A stretch of DNA of 64,000 bases from Flavicella sp963932955. Lineage in GTDB: Bacteria > Bacteroidota > Bacteroidia > Flavobacteriales > Flavobacteriaceae. Location of the stretch: the NCBI GenBank assembly GCA_963932955.1, contig CAWVRK010000003.1:1-64000 (forward strand), read 5' to 3'. Position numbers and translations under genes: made by a program. Position 1 is the first letter of the stretch; each line of letters begins with the position of its first letter. Of this stretch, positions 32,418 through 40,390 are shown in pieces. The notes under the pieces are model-generated. The model searched no databases, was not told the origin of the DNA, and saw only the letters and a list, made by a program, of their open reading frames with translations.

Positions 32418-33653
32418 TTATTCGAATTTCACTGCTTTGGAGGGTCGAACCCTTGTAATTAGGTAAGACGGCAACAACAACATCAGCAGGCATAACAACA
32501 AGGTGCCAAGGTTTAAAAAGAATACATGCCACAAGGTGAGGTAAACTGGAGCCGTATCCACATAATAAGTTTCCGGATCCAAACGGATGATGCCAAAGTA
32601 TTTTTGAAACAACAACAAGGAAATCCCAATGGCATTTCCTATCATAAGACCTCTTAAAATCAAATAAGAAGCATTGTACAAAAACAATTTGCGAATGCTC
32701 CAATTGGTACTCCCCAAGGTTTTTAGAATTCCTATGGTTTGCGTACGTTCCAAAATAAGCACCAGCAAAGCAGTAATCATGTTGATGCCAGCCACCCAAA
32801 TCATCAAACCGATGATGATGGCGATGTTGGTGTCGAACAAACGCAACCAATCAAAAATTTCCGGATACAAATCTGTGAGTGTATGACTGTTCAACATCGG
32901 GTCAATGCTGCTGTAAATTTGATCTCCAAGCAGTTCAATCGCTTCAAAATCTTCCAAAAAAACCTCAAAACCACCGACTTGATTTTCCTGCCATTTGTTG
33001 ATTTTCTGAAGATGACGGATGTCTCCCAAAACATAGGTTTCGTCAAAATCCTTAAACCCTGAATTGTAGATTCCTGCAACTTTAAAAATACGCCGGTTGG
33101 GCAATTTACCTGCTTGGTTTTTGACAAAATAGGTGTCGTATGTAGTGCCTAACTGCAAGTCCAATCGTTTGGAGAGCACAGACGATATCAGCACCTCATT
33201 GCTCGTTGCGCCATCCAATGAAGGAAGTGTTCCTGCGACGAGATATTCTTGGATTCCTGACCAATCGTAACCCGCATCGACACCTTTAAAAACAACACCT
33301 TCAAAATCAGTTTCCGTTCGAATAACACCCGCTTTGCTAGCAAATACTTGTACGTGCTTTGCCCCCGGCAATGCTGAAAAGTCAGGGTAAAAATCTTGGG
33401 TTTTTAAAATTGGGTTTTGAGTCGTCTCCAAAGCATTGTTGTCAAAACTCACAATCTGAACATGCCCCTTGAAAACAGCTATTTTCTCTCGAATTTTATT
33501 TTGCAATCCCAAGCCAGTGGCAAGGGTGACCAACATCATGACCATGCCCAAAGCAATTGCCGTGATGGCAATTTTTATTATTGGAGCGGATATGCTACTT
33601 TTATCTTTTTTAGCAGACCTAAATCTTCTGGCTATAAATAATTCGTAATTCAA
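32418..33653 (-). CDS. LolC/LolE-type ABC transporter permease (FtsX/MacB fold)
   Basis: 411 residues if read from TTG at 33653. The family N-terminus is 'NYELFIARRF', which begins exactly at that TTG; the next upstream ATG (33905) would lie inside the divergent gene and add 84 unrelated residues. Architecture: one membrane helix near 30-50 ('IKIAITAIALGMVMMLVTLA'), a periplasmic MacB_PCD domain, then three helices at the C-terminus ('IGLMIWVAGINMITALLVLI', 'LILRGLMIGNAIGISLLLF', 'LGTLLLCLLMLLLPSYLI'). It is likely the permease of a lipoprotein-release complex. The ATPase (LolD) is not adjacent. -7 box TATTTTTG at 33685-33678. Confidence 0.86.
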   Translation of the reverse strand: MNYELFIARRFRSAKKDKSSISAPIIKIAITAIALGMVMMLVTLATGLGLQNKIREKIAVFKGHVQIVSFDNNALETTQNPILKTQDFYPDFSALPGAKHVQVFASKAGVIRTETDFEGVVFKGVDAGYDWSGIQEYLVAGTLPSLDGATSNEVLISSVLSKRLDLQLGTTYDTYFVKNQAGKLPNRRIFKVAGIYNSGFKDFDETYVLGDIRHLQKINKWQENQVGGFEVFLEDFEAIELLGDQIYSSIDPMLNSHTLTDLYPEIFDWLRLFDTNIAIIIGLMIWVAGINMITALLVLILERTQTIGILKTLGSTNWSIRKLFLYNASYLILRGLMIGNAIGISLLLFQKYFGIIRLDPETYYVDTAPVYLTLWHVFFLNLGTLLLCLLMLLLPSYLITRVRPSKAVKFE

Positions 33654-33657
33654 TCTG

Positions 33658-34932
33658 ATGAAATCAATGTTGGAATTCAAAAATACACATAATAATTGGG
33701 TCGGTGGAATTTCTAAATTACTATTTGGAGTTTCCAAATGCTTCCTAAATTCCAAGGCACTCCTTTTCCTGTTGGTTTTTCTAAATGGCATTTGCATCGC
33801 ACAGGAAAAAAAACAGTTCTCCACAGAGCAACCAGTTGTGGGCGCCAACCAAACCCCCAAGTACCTCCCTCTACTCAAGCACAAGAAAATTGGAATTGTT
33901 GCCAATCAGACTTCCGTCCTATTTAAAAATTCGGAACACAGTTCCTACGAACATTTGATCGATTCTTTGCAAAAACTAAATATAACCATTGCCAAGGTTT
34001 TTACACCAGAACACGGGTTTAGAGGAAGCTCAGATGCCTCCGAACACATAGAAGATTCTAGGGATTTAAAAACAGGGTTGCCCTTGGTTTCACTTTACGG
34101 AAAACACAGAAAGCCCTCCGCTGCTCAATTGAAAAACTTAGAGCTGGTAATTTTTGACATCCAAGATGTTGGTGTGCGCTTTTACACCTACCTCTCTACC
34201 CTGCACTATGTGATGGAAGCCTGTGCCGAAAACAACATCCCTGTCTTGGTCTTGGACAGACCCAATCCCAATGGCCATTATGTAGACGGTCCGATGATGC
34301 GCCCAGCACACACTAGTTTTATTGGCATGCACCCCGTTCCGTTGGTCTATGGCATGACAATCGGAGAATACGCACAAATGCTTAATGGAGAGGGATGGCT
34401 TACAAATGGCCGCACCTGTGACTTGACGGTCATTCCACTGCAAAAATACAAGCACCAAACCAGGTACCAACTTCCGATACGCCCCTCTCCCAACCTGCCC
34501 AATGCCAAAGCCGTAAACTGCTATCCTAGCTTGGGTTTTTTTGAGGGAACCCCTATCAATGCCGGTAGAGGAACTGAATATCAATTCCAAAGATACGGAG
34601 CCCCTGATTTTCCAAAAGGAGCTTTTTTCTACACACCGCTTCCCAACTTTGGTAGCAAGCTTCCAAAACACCGCGGCCAACGTTGCTATGGAGTAGACCT
34701 GTCCTCATCACCAAGACTGTCTAAGATCAAAATCTCTTGGTTGGCAGACGCTTATCAAAAGTCTCCGAACAAAGCCCTGTTTTTTGGCAAAACCTTTACA
34801 AAACACGTTGGAAATACAGAACTTCAAAAACAATTGGAATCCCAAAGATCCCCTAAAGAAATTGAAGCCTCTTGGCAAAAAGACCTAAAATCCTTTCATA
34901 AAATCCGTCAAAAATACCTGTTGTACGACTAA
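33658..34932 (+). CDS. DUF1343 protein, exo-beta-N-acetylmuramidase (NamZ-like)
   Basis: 424 residues from ATG at 33658. The core is DUF1343, shown in Bacillus and Tannerella to be an exo-beta-N-acetylmuramidase (GH171, NamZ) that releases MurNAc from peptidoglycan fragments. Conserved blocks: 'HKKIGIVANQTSV', 'FTPEHGFRGSSDASEHIEDS', 'DIQDVGVRFYTYLSTLHYVM', 'LDRPNPNGHYVDGPM', 'NCYPSLGFFEGTPINAGRGT'. A hydrophobic signal ('ALLFLLVFLNGICIAQ') starts only near residue 34, so the real start may be later; only 4 nt separate this ATG from the divergent permease start. Its stop overlaps the next, convergent gene by 4 nt. Confidence 0.87.
   Translation: MKSMLEFKNTHNNWVGGISKLLFGVSKCFLNSKALLFLLVFLNGICIAQEKKQFSTEQPVVGANQTPKYLPLLKHKKIGIVANQTSVLFKNSEHSSYEHLIDSLQKLNITIAKVFTPEHGFRGSSDASEHIEDSRDLKTGLPLVSLYGKHRKPSAAQLKNLELVIFDIQDVGVRFYTYLSTLHYVMEACAENNIPVLVLDRPNPNGHYVDGPMMRPAHTSFIGMHPVPLVYGMTIGEYAQMLNGEGWLTNGRTCDLTVIPLQKYKHQTRYQLPIRPSPNLPNAKAVNCYPSLGFFEGTPINAGRGTEYQFQRYGAPDFPKGAFFYTPLPNFGSKLPKHRGQRCYGVDLSSSPRLSKIKISWLADAYQKSPNKALFFGKTFTKHVGNTELQKQLESQRSPKEIEASWQKDLKSFHKIRQKYLLYD
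33706..33753. repeat. Nested inverted repeats at the 5' end of the NamZ-like gene
   Basis: ATTTGGA-GTT-TCCAAAT (33723-33739) is a perfect hairpin with 7-bp arms, enclosed by GGAATTT (33706-33712) and AAATTCC (33747-33753), also exact. Together with a minus-strand TATTTTTG at 33685-33678 this looks like regulatory rather than coding DNA. Confidence 0.5.
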
Positions 34933-35309
34933 AACCGAGGCGCATTTAGTTGTTGACTGTACAACACCACCCGTGCTGTTTCCAATTTGACACGTGCAAT
35001 TTGAAAACGGACTTTGGGAAGTCCTTGGAACACCAATTTTAATTGATTCAGCTTTGGATTTGCTTGAAGAAAGGCAGCCATCTTGGAACACAAAAAAGCA
35101 TCTTCCAAGACAAAGGTGTCCAAATGCGCCAAATTTTCAAGTACCGAATCCGCATCCAAACCCGAAAGTAATTTCAAAGAAAAAACCGCGTTGTTTTGGT
35201 CCATCACAACCTCAAAAGAGCGTGCATAGATTTCCTTCTCCGCAAGGGCATCGCCGTAAAAAACAGCAAAAAACTTGGTCGTTCTCAATGTGACTTTTGT
35301 CATCGTCAT
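34929..35309 (-). CDS. Uncharacterised protein, 126 residues
   Basis: Not recognised. From ATG at 35309 ('MTMTKVTLRTTKFFAVFYGD') it is 126 residues; GTG (35366) or TTG (35369) inside the end of the YkgJ gene would give up to 146. The frame is supported by its fit: it ends with a 4-nt stop overlap with the convergent NamZ gene, follows YkgJ on the same strand, and the protein is balanced, with alternating hydrophobic strands ('NAVFSLKLLSGLDADSVLEN', 'KLVFQGLPKVRFQIARVKLE'). It has no signal peptide or membrane segment. Likely co-transcribed with the YkgJ gene. Function unknown. Confidence 0.55.
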   Translation of the reverse strand: MTMTKVTLRTTKFFAVFYGDALAEKEIYARSFEVVMDQNNAVFSLKLLSGLDADSVLENLAHLDTFVLEDAFLCSKMAAFLQANPKLNQLKLVFQGLPKVRFQIARVKLETARVVLYSQQLNAPRF

Positions 35310-35346
35310 TTGCAATTCGGATTCAATGATGGAAAGCTCCCGTGTT

Positions 35347-35862
35347 TTACACAGTTTTTTTTCCACCAAGCGGAAGTGTTTTTTTTAAGTTTTCTATAAT
35401 TGAAAAGGCTGCAGGACAGATTTCTGTGTTTTTGAGGGTCAATTCTGTAATCTGTATAAATTTTTTCCGATTGGTATGTGGATATTCACTGCAGGCTTTT
35501 GGGCGCACGTCGTAAATCGAACAGGTGTTGTCTTGCGTGTCCAAAAACGTACAAGGAACGGATTTCAAAACGTAGAAATCATCTGAATCACGATCTAAAA
35601 ACTGTGTCATAAAGTCCACTTCTTTCATTCGAAAGTGTTTGGAAATGCGTTGGATGTCTTTTGGGGTGAAAATGGGACTGGACGTTTTGCAACAATTGGC
35701 ACAGGTCAAACAGTCTGTTTTGGCAAATTCTTCCTCGTGCAAGGCTTGCATAGTCAAATCTAGGGTTTTGGGCGTACGTCTTTTGAGTCGTTGAAAGTAT
35801 TTTTTCGATTCTTTTTCGACATCTTTTGCGTCTTTTAACAATGTTTCTAAACGTTTATCCAT
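35347..35862 (-). CDS. YkgJ family cysteine-cluster protein
   Basis: 171 residues from ATG at 35862. The cysteine cluster 'CLTCANCCKTSSPIFTPKDI' (CxxCxxCC) lies near residues 53-60, followed by 'VPCTFLDTQDNTCSIYDVRP' with KACSEYP, the second set of cysteines. The family (UPF0153/CxxCxxCC) is thought to bind zinc or an iron-sulfur cluster; its role is unproven. Cytosolic. It diverges from argS with about 170 nt between the starts. Confidence 0.88.
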   Translation of the reverse strand: MDKRLETLLKDAKDVEKESKKYFQRLKRRTPKTLDLTMQALHEEEFAKTDCLTCANCCKTSSPIFTPKDIQRISKHFRMKEVDFMTQFLDRDSDDFYVLKSVPCTFLDTQDNTCSIYDVRPKACSEYPHTNRKKFIQITELTLKNTEICPAAFSIIENLKKTLPLGGKKTV

Positions 35863-35979
35863 GGGGCAAAGATAGGGGAATTTTGTTTGCCCAATGAGGT
35901 AAAATGACATTCGCAACCCTAGGAAGAATCTAGCCAAACAAACCGGCATCTCTTTGTTTCCGCTTTTTTAAAAGTAAAA

Positions 35980-36010
35980 TTGTACACCGGCCCATTTATT
36001 CCTAAATTTG
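35980..36010 (+). promoter_or_regulatory. argS promoter (TTG-N20-TAAATTTG)
   Basis: TTG at 35980-35982 and TAAATTTG at 36003-36010 match the consensus exactly with the ideal spacing. The argS ATG is 20 nt downstream. Confidence 0.75.
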
Positions 36011-36030
36011 CCGGAATAACTCGCGTTCCT

Positions 36031-37806
36031 ATGCACATTCAAAACATCCTTTCTGTGGCTGTTCAACAAGCCGCCTCAACCCTTTTCGAAAAAGAAATCG
36101 AAACGGTAGAATTTCAAGCCACCAAAAAAGAGTTTGACGGCGATATCACCATCGTGGTGTTCGCCTTGTTGAAAGTTTTGAGAGGCAATCCCGAAGCCAT
36201 CGGTACCCAAATCGGGAACTACCTTGTGGAGACGGTTACAGTAGTTGAAAGCTTCAACGTGGTGAAAGGTTTTTTAAACCTCAGTATTACAGACCATTAT
36301 TACACAGACAGCTTTGCAGCTCTTTTTAACACAGCTGACTACGGAATCTGTAGTCCCAAAGATGCGGAAAAAGCAGTCATGGTAGAATACTCATCTCCCA
36401 ACACCAACAAGCCCTTACATTTGGGACATGTCCGAAACAATTTGTTGGGCTTTTCCGTTTCCAAAATCTTGGAAGCGTCTGGAAAAAAAGTCTACAAAAC
36501 GCAGATCATCAACGATCGAGGGATTCACATCTGTAAGAGCATGCTTGCCTGGAAAAAATTTGGCCAAAACGAGACCCCTAAAAGCACTGGGCTCAAAGGG
36601 GACAAACTCGTCGGAAATTACTACGTCGCCTTTGACAAGGTCTACAAAGAAGAAATCAACAAGTTGATTGCTGCAGGCAGCTCAGAAGAAGAGGCAAAAA
36701 AACAAGCACCCATTCTAGTGGAAGCACAAAAAATGTTGTTGCAGTGGGAAGCAGGAAACCCGGAAGTGGTGGCCCTATGGAAAAAAATGAACCAGTGGGT
36801 TTACGATGGTTTTGACACGACCTACAAAGCCTTGGGGGTCGATTTTGACAAAAATTATTTTGAAAGTAACACCTACCTGCTCGGAAAAGACGTGGTGAAC
36901 AACGGCTTAAAGAAGGGCGTTTTTTACAAAAAAGACGACGGATCTGTATGGATTGACTTGACCGACGAGGGGCTCGATGAAAAAATTGTCCTGCGTTCAG
37001 ACGGAACGTCCGTATACATCACCCAAGATCTGGGAACAGCCATCGAACGTTTTCGTGATTTTGACATTGACTCCCTGACTTATACCGTAGGAAACGAACA
37101 GGACTACCATTTCAAGGTGTTGTTTTTGATTTTAAAAAAGCTTGGTTTTTCTTGGGCTGACAACATGCACCACCTCTCATACGGAATGGTGGATTTGCCT
37201 TCCGGAAAGATGAAGTCTCGAGAAGGAACCGTCGTCGATGCCGACGAATTGATTGCCGAAATGGTGCAAACTGCAAAAGAGCTCTCTCAAGAACTTGGAA
37301 AACTGGAGGGGTATAACGACACAGAAAAAGAGGCGCTCTACCAGACCATCGGATTGGGCGCGCTAAAGTATTACATCCTAAAAGTAGACCCCAAAAAGAG
37401 AATTTTATTCGACCCCAAAGAATCGATTGATTTTAATGGAAATACAGGTCCATTCATTCAATACACTTATGCGAGAATCCAATCCATCCTCAGAAAAGCC
37501 GACTTTGACATTGCCAAACCCATCGCTGAAATCGCGCTGAGCGAAAAAGAAAAAAACTTGATCAAGCAGCTGCAACTTTATCCGGAAATGGTGCAATTGG
37601 CTGCAAAAAATCAAAGTCCTGCCATCATCGCCAACTATACTTACGACTTGGTCAAAGACTACAATTCTTTTTACCAAAGCTCTTACATATTGGGTTGTGA
37701 AGACGAAAGCTTGAAAATTTTCCGCACGCAATTGTCCAAGAAAGTGGGAGAAATTATCAAATCCGGATTCAACACATTGGGAATCCACGTACCTGAAAGA
37801 ATGTAA
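36031..37806 (+). CDS. argS: Arginine--tRNA ligase
   Basis: 591 residues from ATG at 36031. Class I synthetase charging tRNA-Arg, which binds tRNA before activating arginine. The N-terminal Add-1 domain (about 1-105) is followed by the catalytic core with 'PNTNKPLHLGHVRNN' (HIGH as HLGH, near residue 128) and 'SGKMKSREGTVV' (KMSKS as KMKSR, near 390). The C-terminal DALR anticodon domain ends 'FNTLGIHVPERM'. The upstream in-frame ATG at 35980 lies within the promoter. Monocistronic. Confidence 0.96.
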   Translation: MHIQNILSVAVQQAASTLFEKEIETVEFQATKKEFDGDITIVVFALLKVLRGNPEAIGTQIGNYLVETVTVVESFNVVKGFLNLSITDHYYTDSFAALFNTADYGICSPKDAEKAVMVEYSSPNTNKPLHLGHVRNNLLGFSVSKILEASGKKVYKTQIINDRGIHICKSMLAWKKFGQNETPKSTGLKGDKLVGNYYVAFDKVYKEEINKLIAAGSSEEEAKKQAPILVEAQKMLLQWEAGNPEVVALWKKMNQWVYDGFDTTYKALGVDFDKNYFESNTYLLGKDVVNNGLKKGVFYKKDDGSVWIDLTDEGLDEKIVLRSDGTSVYITQDLGTAIERFRDFDIDSLTYTVGNEQDYHFKVLFLILKKLGFSWADNMHHLSYGMVDLPSGKMKSREGTVVDADELIAEMVQTAKELSQELGKLEGYNDTEKEALYQTIGLGALKYYILKVDPKKRILFDPKESIDFNGNTGPFIQYTYARIQSILRKADFDIAKPIAEIALSEKEKNLIKQLQLYPEMVQLAAKNQSPAIIANYTYDLVKDYNSFYQSSYILGCEDESLKIFRTQLSKKVGEIIKSGFNTLGIHVPERM

Positions 37807-37898
37807 GTCGCTTTGTTGCGAAAAAGATAAGAACTTTGGACTTGAGACATAGAAATCGAAATTCTGCCAAAGAGCCTAAAAATTAAACAGAGTTTTGC

Positions 37899-37906
37899 TA
37901 AATTTG
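37899..37906 (+). promoter_or_regulatory. lpdA -7 box TAAATTTG
   Basis: Exact TAnnTTTG 40 nt before the lpdA ATG. A TTAAACA element (37883-37889) lies 9 nt upstream of it; no TTG at -33. Confidence 0.45.
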
Positions 37907-37946
37907 CAACATTGTTTTGGACATTGAAACATTAAAATTAAAACAC

Positions 37947-39335
37947 ATGAAATACGACGTAATTGTTATCGGTACTGGACCTGGAGGCTATGTAACCGCT
38001 ATTAGAGCATCTCAGTTGGGATTCAAAACGGCTGTCATCGAAAAAGAAAGCTTGGGAGGAATCTGCTTGAACTGGGGATGTATTCCTACAAAAGCACTTT
38101 TGAAAAGTGCACAGGTATATGATTATTTGAAACATGTGGATGAATACGGATTGAAAGCCGAAGCCATCGACAAAGATTTTCAGGCCGTGATTAAGAGAAG
38201 TCGCGGAGTGGCGGAAGGGATGAGCAAAGGGATTTCCTTTTTGATGAAAAAAAATAAAATCGATGTGATCAACGGTTTTGGAAAGATACAAACTGGAAAA
38301 AAAGTGCTCGTTACTGCTGAGGATGGAAAAGAAACGACTTATGATGCCGACCACATCATCATCGCTACAGGTACGCGTTCGCGGGTGTTGCCAAACCTTC
38401 CCCAAGACGGCAAAAAGGTCATCGGATACCGTCAAGCAATGACTCTACCTGAACAGCCTAAAAAAATGGTTGTGGTAGGATCTGGAGCCATCGGCGTAGA
38501 ATTTGCACATTTCTACAACACGATGGGCACGGACGTAACGATTGTAGAATTCATGCCAAATATCGTTCCTGTTGAAGACTTAGATGTGTCCAAGCAGTTT
38601 GAAAAATCGCTCAAAAAATCAGGTATCAAAGTGATGACCAACGCTTCTGTTGAGTCTGTAGACACTTCAGGAAAAGGGGTGATCGCAACTGTAAAGACAA
38701 AAAAAGGTGAAGAGAAGCTGGAAGCGGACATCGTCCTTTCGGCGGTAGGAATCAAATCCAACATCGAAAACATCGGACTGGAAGACGTGGGAATCGTGGT
38801 AGACAGAGATAAAATATTGGTCAATGACTTTTACCAAACCAACATTCCAGGCTATTATGCCATCGGAGATGTGGTTCCTGGACAAGCATTGGCGCACGTC
38901 GCTTCTGCCGAAGGAATCACCTGTATCGAAAAAATAGCCGGTTTGCACACCGAAGCGATCGACTACGGAAATGTTCCGGGTTGTACTTATGCCTCGCCTG
39001 AGATTGCTTCCGTCGGAATGACAGAAGCCAAAGCCTTGGAAGCAGGTTACGAAATAAAGGTTGGGAAATTCCCGTTTTCAGCCTCTGGAAAAGCAAGTGC
39101 TGCTGGAACCAAAGACGGTTTTGTCAAAGTTATTTTTGACGCCAAATACGGTGAATGGCTCGGATGCCATATGATTGGAGCCGGTGTGACTGACATGATT
39201 GCAGAAGCAGTCTTGGGTAGAAAATTGGAAACAACAGGACACGAGGTACTCAAAACCATCCACCCCCACCCGACCATGAGCGAAGCGGTGATGGAAGCTG
39301 TAGCAGATGCCTATGACGAGGTGATACACTTGTAA
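37947..39335 (+). CDS. lpdA: Dihydrolipoyl dehydrogenase (E3)
   Basis: 462 residues from ATG at 37947. E3 reoxidises dihydrolipoyl groups of the pyruvate and 2-oxoglutarate complexes and of GcvH, passing electrons through FAD to NAD+. FAD fold 'VIVIGTGPGGYVTAIRASQL', redox disulfide 'GGICLNWGCIPTKALLKSA' near residue 42, NAD fold 'VVVGSGAIGVEFAHFYNTMG', and catalytic His-Glu pair in 'HPHPTMSEAVMEA'. It is unlinked to pdhA-pdhC by about 6.7 kb and has its own promoter and terminator, so it can serve several complexes. Confidence 0.96.
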   Translation: MKYDVIVIGTGPGGYVTAIRASQLGFKTAVIEKESLGGICLNWGCIPTKALLKSAQVYDYLKHVDEYGLKAEAIDKDFQAVIKRSRGVAEGMSKGISFLMKKNKIDVINGFGKIQTGKKVLVTAEDGKETTYDADHIIIATGTRSRVLPNLPQDGKKVIGYRQAMTLPEQPKKMVVVGSGAIGVEFAHFYNTMGTDVTIVEFMPNIVPVEDLDVSKQFEKSLKKSGIKVMTNASVESVDTSGKGVIATVKTKKGEEKLEADIVLSAVGIKSNIENIGLEDVGIVVDRDKILVNDFYQTNIPGYYAIGDVVPGQALAHVASAEGITCIEKIAGLHTEAIDYGNVPGCTYASPEIASVGMTEAKALEAGYEIKVGKFPFSASGKASAAGTKDGFVKVIFDAKYGEWLGCHMIGAGVTDMIAEAVLGRKLETTGHEVLKTIHPHPTMSEAVMEAVADAYDEVIHL

Positions 39336-39357
39336 ATACCCCAAACAAAAACACCAC

Positions 39358-39390
39358 AAAAACGATTGGAGCAATTCAATCGTTTTTTTT
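39358..39390 (+). terminator. Rho-independent terminator of lpdA
   Basis: AAAAACGATTG (39358-39368) pairs with CAATCGTTTTT (39377-39387), loop of 8 nt, ending in T to 39390. 23 nt after the stop. Confidence 0.85.
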
Positions 39391-39687
39391 GTACACTCTA
39401 TATAAACACATCAGCACTTAGAATTTTAGTAGCTAGACAAATTTCAACGCACCATTCTAAAACAATGCGATGTAAAAACGCTTCTATTGAAAGAAATTGC
39501 CATCAAAGCCAAAATATAAAGAGTACTCAGTGTGTGTAATAAAGAATGAACGAGCGATCGGATTGAGGCTCATCCATCTATCAGAATTGTAATGGAGATT
39601 ATTTGAGCCAAAGCAAATGATTGTCTGCTGATTGTGACAAGCTGATAAAAAAATATTTTAAGGAATAGGCTTACTATGCGCTTTAAT
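39391..39687. other. Gene-free stretch between lpdA terminator and msrA
   Basis: About 300 nt with no intact frame over 50 codons that resembles a protein. Short frames interrupted by stops on both strands have a coding-like look (for example minus strand around 39660-39560, rich in Leu, Ile and Ser), so a decayed gene is possible, but I recognise no family. Confidence 0.4.
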
Positions 39688-40224
39688 TTAATTCTTCAAA
39701 TCCTCAGAAAAGGTTTTGAGAAATTTTTGAAGTTTGGGTTGGATGACGAGCTGACAGTAAGGCTCCTCTTGGTGACCTTCAAAATAATTTATGTGGTACG
39801 CTTCGGCAGGATAAAAAGCGTCAAACTTAGTTATTTCTGTGACGATGGGCGCTATAAAAACAGCCGACTTTTCCAAAAGGCTGATAAATTCCTCCGCAGT
39901 TTGTTTTTGTGCTGTATTGTGGAAAAAAATTGCGGAGCGGTAGTGTGTACCCACATCGTTTCCTTGTCGGTTTAAAGTTGTCGGATTGTGGGTAGCAAAA
40001 AAAACTTCCAACAATTTTTGAAAGGAAATCACGGCCGCATCGTAGTGGATGTGCAACACTTCAGCATGTCCAGTTCTGCCTGTAACCACTTCGCGATAAG
40101 CAGGGTTTTTAATGTTGCCTCCACTAAATCCTGAACGGACTTCCAACACTCCTTTCAGTCGCTGAAAAACAGCTTCTGTACACCAAAAACATCCGTTTGC
40201 GAATGTCGCTATTTCTTTGTGCAT
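39688..40224 (-). CDS. msrA: Peptide-methionine (S)-S-oxide reductase
   Basis: 178 residues. MsrA reduces methionine-S-sulfoxide in proteins. The catalytic motif 'FANGCFWCTEAVFQRLKGV' (GCFWC, nucleophile Cys near residue 12) is at the N-terminus, followed by 'RSGFSGGNIKNPAYREVVTG' and 'GHAEVLHIHYD'. The C-terminal part ends without an obvious recycling Cys pair ('PYCQLVIQPKLQKF' has one). MsrB is not adjacent. A -7 box TATCTTTG lies 20 nt upstream. Confidence 0.95.
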   Translation of the reverse strand: MHKEIATFANGCFWCTEAVFQRLKGVLEVRSGFSGGNIKNPAYREVVTGRTGHAEVLHIHYDAAVISFQKLLEVFFATHNPTTLNRQGNDVGTHYRSAIFFHNTAQKQTAEEFISLLEKSAVFIAPIVTEITKFDAFYPAEAYHINYFEGHQEEPYCQLVIQPKLQKFLKTFSEDLKN

Positions 40225-40244
40225 CTTCTTCCAAATTAATAAAA

Positions 40245-40252
40245 CAAAGATA
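40245..40252 (-). promoter_or_regulatory. msrA -7 box TATCTTTG
   Basis: Exact TAnnTTTG on the minus strand, 20 nt upstream of the msrA ATG; no TTG at the expected distance. Confidence 0.45.
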
Positions 40253-40378
40253 CCTCAAAAATATTTCACATTAAAGGCCTAAAAAACAAAAAGGACTCCT
40301 CCAATACTCAGGTGCAGTATGCTATAAATCTTCTCAAATAGAATTTTTCAAATGAAGGACAAAACTCAGATATTTGTT

Positions 40379-40386
40379 TATTTTTG
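40379..40386 (+). promoter_or_regulatory. prfB -7 box TATTTTTG
   Basis: Exact TAnnTTTG ending 4 nt before the prfB ATG (40391), so the mRNA is probably leaderless. Confidence 0.5.
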
Positions 40387-40390
40387 TTGT

